Source: Paracentrotus lividus
Taxonomy: Eukaryota > Echinodermata > Echinoidea > Camarodonta > Echinidae
Direction of reading: 5' to 3'
DNA: 64,000 nucleotides
Assembly (NCBI GenBank): GCA_940671915.1
Contig: CALNVZ010003432.1
Coordinates: 12,369,085-12,433,084 of the forward strand
This document shows positions 37,730-49,006 of the stretch, piece after piece. Under the pieces are notes generated by a model. That model had not been told where the DNA came from. It was given only the letters and a program-made list of their open reading frames with translations, and made no database searches. Each line of letters starts with the position of its first letter. The first letter of the stretch is position 1. The translations under genes were made by a program, and so were the position numbers.

Positions 37730-39060
37730 CGCATGTTGAGTATTTTACATCCATTTATACCATGACATCTTTGAGATATTGACCCCAAATCTATTAAAGT
37801 TGTATCATCAGAATTATTTCCAACTCAGGAAGGATGGCTTCTGATGTAATAAAAGGATAAACATGTTTAAGTTGATCTGTCAAAGGTCCTTCAGAAATTG
37901 CACAAATGAGTCATTTACATAAATAACCAGTGACCTTTGATGTCCTGACCTCAAAAATCTAATTAGTTCATCTTCCTCCACATGACCCAAGTTTGAAGTT
38001 GATCCATAAAACGGTTCAGAAGTTACAGCAGAATGTGCCATTTTCATGTATACAATGACGTCTGTGACCCTTGACCTTTGACTTCATGACCTCAAAATAT
38101 AATGAATTCATTGTCCCTACATATGCACACATGACCCAAGTTTGATGTTCATCCATCAAACTGTTCTTAAGTATATCGCAAGAACAAGCCATTTTCACGT
38201 ACACAATGTCCTCTGTGGCCTTTGAACTTTGAGCTCATGACTCTAAATTCTAATCAGTTTATTGTCCGTCCCATATGCACATATGACCCAAGTTTGAAAT
38301 TGATCCGTCAAACGGTTTTTAAGTTTATTGCGAGAACAAGCCATTTTCATGTACACATGACCTCGGTGACCTTTGACTCATGACCCCAAAATCTGATAAG
38401 TTCATTGTCCCTCCCATATGTAATATGATCCAAGTTTGAAGTTGATCCTCAAACGGTTCTTAAGTTATCGCAAGAACGAGAGCCCATTTTCACGTACACA
38501 ATGACCTTGACCTTTGACCTCATGACCCCAAAATCTAATAAGTTTATTGACCCTCATATATGCACATATGACCCAAGTTTCAAGTTTATCCCTCAAACGG
38601 TTCTTAAGTTATCGCAAGAACGAGCCATTTTCATGTACACATGACCTCTGTGACCTTTGACCTCATGACCCCAAATTCTAATCAGTTCATTGTCCCTACC
38701 ATATTGCATACATGATCCAAGTTTGAAGTTGACCCGTCAAACCGTTCTTAAGTTATGCGAAGACGAACCATTTTCATGTATACAATGACATCTGTGACCT
38801 TTGACCTTTGACCTCATGACCCTAAAATCTAATCAGTTCATTGCCCCTCCATAGGCACACATTACCCAAGTTTGAAGTTGACCGTCAAACGGTTTTTAAG
38901 TTATGGCGAAACGAGCCATTTTCATGCATACAATGACCTCTGTGACCTTTGACCTTTGACCTAATGACCCCAAAGTCTAATCAGATAATTGTCCCTACCA
39001 TATGCATACATGATCAAGTTTGAAAGTGTCCATCAAACGGTTCTTAAGTTATCGCGAGAA
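37730..39060 (+). repeat. ~150-bp tandem repeat array (about 9 units)
   Basis: Successive units share GCCATTTTCATGTACACAAT, GACCTTTGACCTCATGACCC, ATCTAATCAGTTCATTGTCC, ACCCAAGTTTGAAGTTGATC and CAAACGGTTCTTAAGTTATC. The first two units are diverged. The array is followed by (CGGA)n and then by an imperfect hairpin TAATGCCTCCGGC ... GGCGGAGGCATTA, and preceded by GGCATGCCTCCG (about 37690). The flanks suggest the whole is one mobile or amplified unit. No open frame spans units. Confidence 0.9.
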
Positions 39061-39065
39061 CGAAA

Positions 39066-39096
39066 ACGGACGGACGGACGGACGGACGGACGGACA
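39066..39096 (+). repeat. (CGGA)n microsatellite
   Basis: Seven or more tandem CGGA units joining the 150-bp array to its terminal hairpin. Confidence 0.9.
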
Positions 39097-39106
39097 ACCC
39101 GAAAAC

Positions 39107-39143
39107 ATAATGCCTCCGGCACCACCTTCGGGCGGAGGCATTA
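39107..39143. repeat. GC-rich hairpin
   Basis: TAATGCCTCCGGC and its imperfect inverse GGCGGAGGCATTA, separated by ACCACCTTCG. Confidence 0.7.
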
Positions 39144-40164
39144 GAACAAAAAAAAAAAAAAAACCACAAGCAGCACGATACGACTGCCAAAACTTACAGG
39201 CATATAAAGAATATAACTACTCATAAGATAATGTTATTCGCCATCTTGGTTACTATGAGTCAGCTGGCGGCAGTGTTTCATCCAGTTTATTTATTTATTT
39301 ACTCATTTATTTCTTTATTCGTTTATTCATTTATTTACATACTTTATTATCACAAATGGCTTTGATTTGCTTTGTCTATGTTTTGAAAATAAAACAGAGA
39401 ACATAACATTTGTAACTTATTCTTCAGAAACAATTTATGGAATTATGTAATTTCGATTAGTGAATAATAGTTTGATAATGGCGCGGATTCATAATTCATC
39501 ACAGTGATGAAAGCAAATAACATGAACAACATAACAATTACAGCAATATATCATTGAATTTTCACTGGCAGTAACTTCATGTACTTTTATTTCACAATCA
39601 TGTATAATTATCAACAAACTGATTAAGTATCATGTGCACAAATTAATATTATAATTATGTGTCTTCACTGCAATTGTTCATGCACTGCTTAAGGCTATCT
39701 TCGTCGCATTGGAAAATAGCCAACTTGGTCTAAACCCAATTTGAATAAAGTCCAGTTGGTCACATCCATTTCGTCTACAACCATTTCATCTAGTTACCTT
39801 TTGGTGTAATTACCACTTTTACCTATTAACAATTTCGTCTAATGTCCAGTTCGTTTACAGTTTACTAGGCCTATCAGCTCGTGGTCAATTCAAGTAACAA
39901 ATTGCCAATAGACCAAATATTCAATTGGGCATTAGACCATTTGGCTTTTAGACGCATTGACAATTAGACCAAGTGGTCATTAGACCAAGTCAGAGTTATA
40001 CATACCAAGTATATATTTGAATAATTAGACCAAGGATAAACTGTTCGTAGACCAAATGGGTTAAGCCCATGTGGTATTAGACAAACGGAAAAGTAGACAC
40101 ATCGCTGTTAGACCAAGTGGATAGTAAACCGTTGCATCGACCACTATTTCAAAGGTCACAACCT

Positions 40165-40301
40165 GGGGGCATTTCATCAAAGGTCTTGTCGATTATTCTA
40201 TTCGACAAATTTACTCTCAGCCAATCAGATGCAAGCATTTCAGTAGCTTATAACAGTTTGTCGGATAAAACGACTGGCAAGTCCTTTGATGAAATGACCC
40301 C
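40165..40301 (+). mobile_element. Palindromic MITE, family A, copy 3 (diverged)
   Basis: GGGGGCATTTCATCAAAGG to CCTTTGATGAAATGACCCC with the family's internal CAATCAGATGCAAGCATTT. Same length class as the other three copies. Confidence 0.85.
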
Positions 40302-40342
40302 TGTTGTACATGTGTTTGCAAATGCCAACTCCTGTGATTCTT

Positions 40343-40504
40343 TGGCCCGTATTCTAAACCGCAGACTGATTTTGTATGAATTGAAGTTTGTGCGGTGGTA
40401 TTGTGCGATCTCTTTGTCTGATGTATCCGACAAAGGAGTGCACAATAGCACCGCACAAAATTTAACTCGTACAAACTCAGTCTTCGGTTTAGAATACGGG
40501 CCCT
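40343..40504. mobile_element. Palindromic MITE, family L
   Basis: GGCCCGTATTCTAAACCG and CGGTTTAGAATACGGGCCC are inverted; inner TTGTGCGGTGGTATTGTGC mirrors GCACAATAGCACCGCACAA. About 160 bp. Confidence 0.85.
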
Positions 40505-41288
40505 TGCGTTTCGACAAATCTGTAGTAAGTACAACCACCCTTGCTCCTGCATGTGTACAAGAGAAATGTGTCCCTGCTCCTGCCTGTCCGGGGAAAAAAT
40601 GGGCACCGTCCGACACAAGTGCTTTCTACGACATCCGACAGAGACGCAGCAAGGTTCATGACACACGCCGGTCCATGTGTGACTATGGCATAAGGCACCT
40701 CAAGGTTTCTGATCTGTTGGGGCGACTCCAGGGGCGACTGCATGGACGGGGCGGGAGTTGGGGGGGGGGGGGCTCCAAGTTAAATGGCAGACCATTAAAT
40801 GAGGAGAGAGATAAAATGAGATAGACGGGGAGAGAGATACACTTGAATATATTTTTTTTAGAAAGTGAGACCTTAGCCCCTCCGACATCCTCCCCGCTAG
40901 GTCGCCCGGTCCGAGTCGCAGGCCAACAGCGAAACCAACCCAGTCGGACCTGCACCTTTTTCAAAGGTAGCTTTTTAGGCATCCTACCCTGACATTATAC
41001 TTGTTGATGCTTCTATTTATCATGCGTCCTGTAATCTTCAAAATGATTACCTTGGTCTTCAATAAGCCTCAATGCTTGATGTCATGATAGTCCTTTACTG
41101 ATAATACGCAATCAACTTGTCCATCCATGAAACAACAGGCTGTTTGTCCTTAATCCAGACCATTGCAGATTGAAAATGAATGAAGTTCCATGTTAAAATG
41201 GCTGAAAGCTACAGATGATTTACCTTGAGTTTCAATAAATCAATTAGTCAAGTAATGCCTCAGTCGCAGCTATCAGACCGACTCCCAA

Positions 41289-41539
41289 TGCGGCGGTCAC
41301 AACTCGCCGTACCTTCGACGTGCAACTCCCTGCGATGGATTTCGTAGAAAATTCGTGCAGCGGAGGTACCTTGCAGGTGCAATGCATGTACGACGTACAT
41401 GAAGTTTTTACAATACCCTTACTACAGAAACGCAGGAATCGCAGAAGTTGACCCAGGACCTGTGCATGCATTGTACAAGCAACGCAGGCAACGTTGATGG
41501 CACGTGCCCCGTAGCCTACGACGAGTTGTGACCGCCGCT
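41289..41539. mobile_element. GC-richer element with GCGGCGGTCACAACTCG ends
   Basis: The 17-bp ends are perfect inverses (CGAGTTGTGACCGCCGC at the right). About 250 bp, markedly less AT-rich than surrounding DNA; no coding capacity seen. Confidence 0.75.
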
Positions 41540-41825
41540 TAAGACAATACCAAAATCGCGAATGGCGCATTAGTTAGAGTTGATCCAGAAAAGTAGGTCT
41601 AGAGTCGTGTTTGATGTTTTGACTGATGCATGAACATAGACCTACCGATCAGCTACAGCGAGGCACTTCACGTCACGAGCAATGGATGTCATAGTTCTGA
41701 TGTAAAAAATGGCACGGAAATCCACCATGGGTGATGGTGTAACGAAGAGGTTAAAGTTACTATCATTGTTTCGGCTTAGTAATATCCTCTCTGTCTTAAA
41801 GTAAAACTAAAGTCAAGGCTCGGCG

Positions 41826-42529
41826 CTACGATGAATCGTCGCGTGGTTTTCGCTTGTGACTTGCAAACGCAACACCAATTTTCTTACTCAGCCACGCTAC
41901 CTTCTGTATAATCATCTCCTGCGCAAGAGCTATACACATTGACATTATAGCCATACCTAAGAGAATAAAGAAGGTACATGCTAGCAGGTTCTTTTGGTGA
42001 TGCGGCACGAGGTCACCAAAACCAATGGTTGTCAGGGTGATGAAAGAAAAGTAAAAGGCTTCGAAATAGTTCCATTGGTCTTCCCAAGCCTGGAGTAACA
42101 TTGCCAGAAAGCAAATGTAGAGAAAGGCAAATATGAGGACGAATGTTAGAGGAATTTGTGCTTCGGGTTGCGGGGGTTCTTCTTCGGTTTCGACTTCATC
42201 GGATTCCCTTTTATCGCCTGCGGTATCACCGTTAGTCCCAGGTATGTCAACTTTATGTGTGTCACCGTCCTCGCCTTTGTTCCATCCTTCATCAATGACG
42301 GCCTGCGCTCGAGGGTCACGCTGGAAAGTCACGACATCAGTTTCATCTTTCCCTTTGTTGCGTCTTCTCCGACACCAGTTCAGGATGCGACGGTAGCCAA
42401 GGGTCGCTCCTCGAGCAAGCAAAGTACCAATACTCGCTAGGACAAGTAGAAGAAGTGCTATGCCGAAGACTGCGTACACCATGCAGAACACCCGACCACC
42501 CACCGTCACTGGTGCTATGTTTCCATATC
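41826..42529 (-). CDS. K2P gene 2, 3' exon (TM2 to C-terminus), intact
   Basis: 704 nt after the acceptor TTCTGCAG|GATATGG. Encodes YGNIAPVTVGGRVFCMVYAV, TM2, a loop with QRDPRAQAVIDEGW and HKVDI and an acidic Pro/Glu run, TM3 (QIPLTFVLIFAFLYICFLAM), pore 2 FITLTTIGFGDLVP, TM4 and a tail ending KPRDDSS. Sequence from TM3 to TM4 is nearly identical to gene 1. No frame damage. Confidence 0.95.
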
Positions 42530-43894
42530 CTGCAGAAGATAAAAAGTGAAAAAACACGTGGTAACTAATATTTGAAATATAACAACATCGTGTAATAAAT
42601 TTGTTATTCTTATTCAACAATAAAAGTTTAATATTTACTTAACTTAGACATATTGGTTTCAAATTAAAGTATGAGAAAAAATGACAACGCTTTTAAAATT
42701 GTCTAAACTATTGAAACTTTATGTTGTATGTAGCATGGTATCATTCGATAAGAATCCATGCTGATACTCGTGAAAAATGATTAGGAAATCAATTTCAATA
42801 CTAAAAAATCCTTACAGTCAATTCAGATATCTTATTACTAATTTGCAACATAGAAGATTGTTTCAATTCAGCATCTGCAGTATAATTCAATATAAAAAAA
42901 TACACAAGAATATGATTGAATAAACTTTCCAGCACGATGAAAATAGGAATGAAAAAATAAAAATTAAAGCCCGCAGAAATAACACTCAGAAAGTTTTCAA
43001 TTTACTTTTTGATTGGATTCCCAGGATAGTCCGATATCCGTTATGATTCGATGATGTACATTTAGTTAGCAATGGACCACATCAATACAAATGCCGTGTT
43101 GTCTTTTACAATCATGTACATGATATTGCACTGAATACAATATTTTGAAAACTACCATTCTTCTTCACATTTTCATTTGATTTGACTTCTTTCTAATGTT
43201 GTACTTTAATTGTTTCACCAATATGTTTTTATTTATAAACCTAATTGTTTAAATGATTTATTGTTTGTTTTTATTTTCATTTCTTTTACAATGTTCACTT
43301 GAAAAGTTTTTAATTGAACGGGGAAAACAAAACTTGAAAATTGTGTTTACGCATTTCCTAAAATTTACTCAAAAGTATTGTTTTTACGTTACCTAGCCTC
43401 AAATATTCTTATAATTTTCTCATTGAAATAAAAAATTAACGTGTTTGAACAGAGGGATTTTTTAATGAGAAATACATTTTTTGTGTTTGTTGTTGTTGTT
43501 TGGCAAAAAGCAATCAGTTCGCAAGCATTTCACCAAGAATCTTCATGGAGAAAATTACTTTGACTAAGCCTTGATGATTAATATTTGTATTAAGAATACT
43601 ACAACAAAATTGTCGAGAACACTATATCATGCTTGAAAGGAGAACTTAATCAGTCGGTCTAAAGTCAAAGCCATACCAAATATTAAACCAGGGGTGTTGA
43701 AATTTGGGTAATGTTTACAAGGATTTTATGACAGGGTTTTTAAAGCGACGAGACAGAATCCGGAAATCGAACAGAGAGTAGGACATAAATATTCTTTACA
43801 GAGGATTCTTTATTAAAGAAATAAAAGAAAATAGAGAGATGGAGAGTAAGAGTGAAAGAGGGATAAGGGGAAAAATGAAAAGAAGAACCTAACA

Positions 43895-43931
<37 letters not shown>

Positions 43932-46900
43932 TAGAGAGAGAAAGAGAGGAGTTTGTATTACGTTCAAGTGCTCAAGTACTCAAACCTGTCGTCACATCCT
44001 TCTAAGAAGAATATTATATGTACCAACCACATTCATCTGACGAACGAATTAGGCCTACTGAGCGTGTCTTTTATCGGCTTCTGATTCGTCAATTGTACTT
44101 TTTGTCAACGTAAAAAGTATTATTACATGTATATAAAACTTTAAAAACTGTAAAAGAAGTAATAATAATTAAAAAACACAAGAACTGTCTGGCGTATGCA
44201 ATAAATGTGAGAAACAGATACTTAAATTATCTAAAAGACTAATTTCCCGCAATGCAATAACCCCTAGCTGTATATAAATAATATAGATAGATAGGTTTAT
44301 GGAGGCATTTGGTTAATTAATTCGAGGTCTAATATTGTCCTTAAGTTGCCTTGTGTAACATGTCATTTGGATTATTCCCTTCACTGATAGTTTTCCTTAT
44401 TTTTAAATAATGAAAAATTTAAACCTAATACCCACATTTCACAGACATGGTGTAAACAACACCAGAATAGGAACCTATTTATGTCACCCTTCCTCTCATC
44501 GCATCGTTTAATTAGAAAGGTTAATGCGAGTAAATATCAAACTACTCCGCTCCAATGACTTGACAGTAATTGTAATTAACGCGGTGATTTTATCACCAGA
44601 TTTGCGCCTCCATCATGCCATACAAGCTCCCTCAAATTGGATGATGCGTAAGCCAGAGCTGCAAATACGGTTAAATATTAATCGATTATATTTTATTCCT
44701 GAGTAATATGATGTCAGGAGTAGGATTTAGGGACGTGCAGTCATGTATCAATAATTAGATTTGTACATGCAGGTACTACTCCATCATCTCCAGTACATGC
44801 ATGCTCTCTCGAATTGGATGATGTGTAAACCAGAGCTACAAATACGGTTAAATGTTAATCGATTACATTTTATTCGTAAGTAATATGATGTCAGGAGTAG
44901 GATTTAGGGACGTGCAGTCATGTATCAATAATTAGATTTGTACATGGAGGTACTACTCCATCATCTCCAACCCTTTATCGATTTCACAGAACTATGTTTT
45001 CTCAATCTGTCGAGATGCTGCTTGTGTTGATCACCGAACTACATGTGCCCTCAGGGAATTTCATAACACAAACTAATGATATGTCTATACATGATTCTGT
45101 TCCTTACACTTCATGTTCAAAGCGAATTTTATAACACAAACTAATGCTTGTAATTTGCTAGTTCAGGGGGGCATTTCATCAAAGGACTTGTCGGATATTT
45201 TATCCGACAATTTTGCTCTCAGCCAATCAGATGCCAGCATTTCAGTAGCTTATAACAGTTTGTCGGATAAAACGTCCGACAAGTCCTTTGATGAAATGCC
45301 CCCCAGGTATCCGTGTCTGCAAAACCACAGCTAAATATTCACATCATTAAATCGCTATTTCTTTATTTCATGTCATATCGTCCACCGATCAATAAGCACA
45401 ATAATTTATATTATTCTCTTATTTAACTGAAGGTTGACACAATACCAATAAAGGGTAAGAGAGTGCAATTTCTGTTTTATGATGTGACATTAGAGAATAC
45501 CATTTGCTAAGGCACTTTACTTTAAGGTTTATTTTGAGATATCTTATTCAGTTTCAGCAGATCAATGGGACAGGACACCAGAATATTTGAAAGGCAAAAA
45601 TGAAACTCCATATTACCAGAAACGGATGATGTTATAAGATGCAAAGAAGTTCAGTAACACAAGTTTATTATCTAATATCATAGCAGATCATGACCTTGTA
45701 TTCTAATTTTCATTAATATTTAGGTCGGTCAGCTGTTTGCAAGTTGATTACACCACCCCCTATAACGAAACGAACAAACGCTATTTAGATTGGATGAACA
45801 ACTGGACATTCAACTTGGTCATTGATTTAATTACAGCGGTTACGGTCAGGCCAACACCATTGCAATCACAATACACAACCAAAACAGTCATGGTTTTTAC
45901 CATTAATATCACCAGGTTGTTAACTATCTTTAGGTGAAACAAAAATCATGTAATAGTTCCAAACATTAATGGTGCACTAAATTATACAGGCAACGTGGCA
46001 TAGATGAAACACAATGGAAAACGCATGGAGAGAAGGGGGGGGGGTAGAATGTGTGCCAATGCAATAGAGTAGCGATTCCCCCCCCCCCCCGAAGCCTTTA
46101 TAAATGTTTTTAATCAATATTCTGATTTGAGGCGTATACCAACTGCTATTATTTGAAATTCGTGTTTGTTCTTGTTTTATATGAATTAAGTTTGATATTT
46201 GAACCTTGGGCGCAAGCAAAACATTTTTATAGGATCCACTTATTCTATTTCTTTGTCCGGCAAACCCCTTTTTATGATTTAAAACAAGTCACGAAAGCAC
46301 AATACAATCAATATTCATGCACAAGTAAAGAAATGACAAGGTCGTCTAGTAACTGTGGACGATGCCCTTAAAAGAATGCACCGGGGTCTAATTAACAAGG
46401 ATCGCGGTTGGTATTTCTCCCTCGATCTCCCAGCTCAGACGAGCCAGGCCCTGCATCTTTGATTTGAATTCCACCATACCCCATGCGTGCATCAGGTGAT
46501 ATAATCCGCAGAAGAGCTAGGGAAAGCCCGTCAATATCTTGTCAGAACGAATCAGTCCGTCTGTCCGTCTTTCGTTAATCTCTATATCCATTCCCCTGCC
46601 ATCTTCCACTCCTTCTTCATCTTCATCTTTCTAGGTGGTGTTTCACCAAGTCGTTCCTAAAGTTACGAATGACTTTACGAACGACTGGAACATGTTCTTG
46701 GGTGCTATATTATACACATTCTTGATCATTCAGCACAAGAACTGATCACCAGTTGTTCGTTAAGTTGTTCGTAACTTACGAATGACTTGGTGAAACACCA
46801 CCCTGCTTCAGCAGCCGTCATCTTCCTCTTCAAGACAAATTTGTTATCTGAGAAGGAGAAGTTGATCCTCTTTTGTCGCGACTTGAGTATTAAGTGCTAG

Positions 46901-48954
46901 AAGGTCCTTTCCGAATATATTTCGTGTCAAGTAATAATGCACGATTTTAATGCCCTTTTGGCTCTCATAAAGATACTTCTTGCAATAAACATCCAACTAA
47001 CATGATTACAAGAACGTCATGATTAAATCATATTTAAAAAAGACAATGCTAAAACAAAAGTATATATATTATTCTTTTTTGTGTAAATTAATAATTTTCA
47101 TTGGCTCGTGAATTTCAACTTCAAAATTCAAAAATAAAAACAAAAACCATAATCTAGGAAAAGAAATATCAAGGTCTTAGGGATGAAATGTTAACGTTAG
47201 TGTTTTTAATGCTACAAATTATTCTAACTTGCCACAGCTTTGATGAACTTAAGAATGTTTAAGGATACAAACACCACAGATAAGATGACATTATTTTGAA
47301 GATCATGAGTTATCTTCATTTTTTTCTGTTTATCATTACAAATGTAATCAGTCAAAGGAATACGTTTTATTCAAAACTGACAAAAATGTTCTTCTGACAT
47401 AACTACAGCAACCTCATTGATAACACCGAGTATACAGTGAGATACAATTCATATTAACTTTAAAGCATATGGGTAATACAAAAAGCATATGGGTAATACA
47501 CTTCGTGTTTTTTTTTTAATCGACACTACTAATATGAATACAACTTGAAAAACAGTCAAATTGTTCTTCTGGCTTATAAACTACAACAACTTACTGATAA
47601 ATCTAAGATGCAATTCATATTTCGTAAATGATGTTTCTTGTTTATAATCAACACTAATGATAATGGAACTAACTTGAGATAAACATGTTGTACTTTCCAC
47701 AGAAAGCAATCCAACACCATTGATAGGTACGGCTAAAGATATCGCTTGACAACATATTCAATGTCGTGCTGGCAGACAGTATGGGGTCGAGCCTATTGAT
47801 GACACTCCACAGTGATTAGGATATAATTGGTATTTGAGGTTTCATTTTAATTACCATGTCTGATGGAAGATATGCATGCATCATCTTAATAACCCCCTTT
47901 AGTTGTATTTACAAACGCAAAAATACAAAATTATCCTCATTTGAGGTCTAGGTACATTGCTCGTCTAAGGTAGATGTTGACATATTCATATAATTGGAAT
48001 TTTAGGTCTCATCTTAATTACCATGTCGGATGGAAGATATGCAATATAAAATGCTTGCATCATCTTAATAATCCCATTCAGCTGTCTTTAAAAATGCAAA
48101 TATTTCGAATTTTCCTTATTTGAGGTTATTGCACATTACTCATCTTAGGTAGATATTGGCATATTCATTTAATTGGAATTTGAGGTCTCATTTTAATCTC
48201 CGTTTCTGATGGAAGATATGCAATACCAAATGCATACACCGTTTTTTCAAATCCTAATTAGTTGGCAAATTATCCTTATTTGCTATTGTGCATTGCTCGT
48301 CTAAGGTAGATGTTGACATATTCATCAACACACTTACCGAGGAGGTGTTTCAATAAGTTGGTAAATTACAAACAACACGTTATATTAAATGATTTGAAAT
48401 ATGAAAAGCTAAGTGGGATGCTCAAATTGTGTCTTATTTCATTAACTGAAGTTGAAAATGCAGATACAGAATTGTCCTTATTGTTATTAACAAACATTTT
48501 GAACATCAAGTATATTTTATTTCAACAATTAAATTGAGATTATGGAGAGAGAGAAAAAAAAAAAACAACAGTCAAACCTGTTACAGGAAGAATTTTTGGC
48601 ATCTCATTTTTCTGTTCATATTTCAAGTTTTTCGTAAAGTTTTTCATAGCTCCTTAGGAACGACTTGGTGAAACCATTGAATTAACTTATATGGCACTTA
48701 TGGTTATGACACAGTAGTCTCATCAAAACTCACCATGCATTTATAAAACTGGAGGTGCAGCTTGGATCCAGATATCGAGGGGTACCGTTACGGAGTGCGG
48801 GATGGGGTCAAACGGGATGCAATTAAGGGTACAAATGTTTCTACTTTCTATAGAAGGATGGAATACGAGTGATCAATTCAAACAAAATAACTCAGAAGCG
48901 AGACTGTTGAATTGTTTCTTTTCGTCAGGTTGCTCGCCTCTTCACTTCTTTCTA

Positions 48955-49006
<52 letters not shown>

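Larger units (their letters stand above)
27132..41825. other. Intergenic region between the two K2P genes
   Basis: No gene recognised. A less AT-rich stretch at about 27740-28280 lies upstream of K2P gene 1 and could hold its promoter or a noncoding exon, but nothing proves it. The remainder is repeats itemised separately plus plain AT-rich DNA. Confidence 0.65.

Noticed and set aside
37730..39060. Regularly spaced repeats, considered as a CRISPR array
   Set aside because: Units are ~150 bp with no short repeat/unique spacer structure, and the context is eukaryotic.
40117..40824. 235-codon open frame, the second longest in the window
   Set aside because: It runs through two palindromic MITEs (40165-40301 and 40343-40504) and a poly-G stretch; the peptide is MITE translation, and similar peptides arise from the other family A copies.
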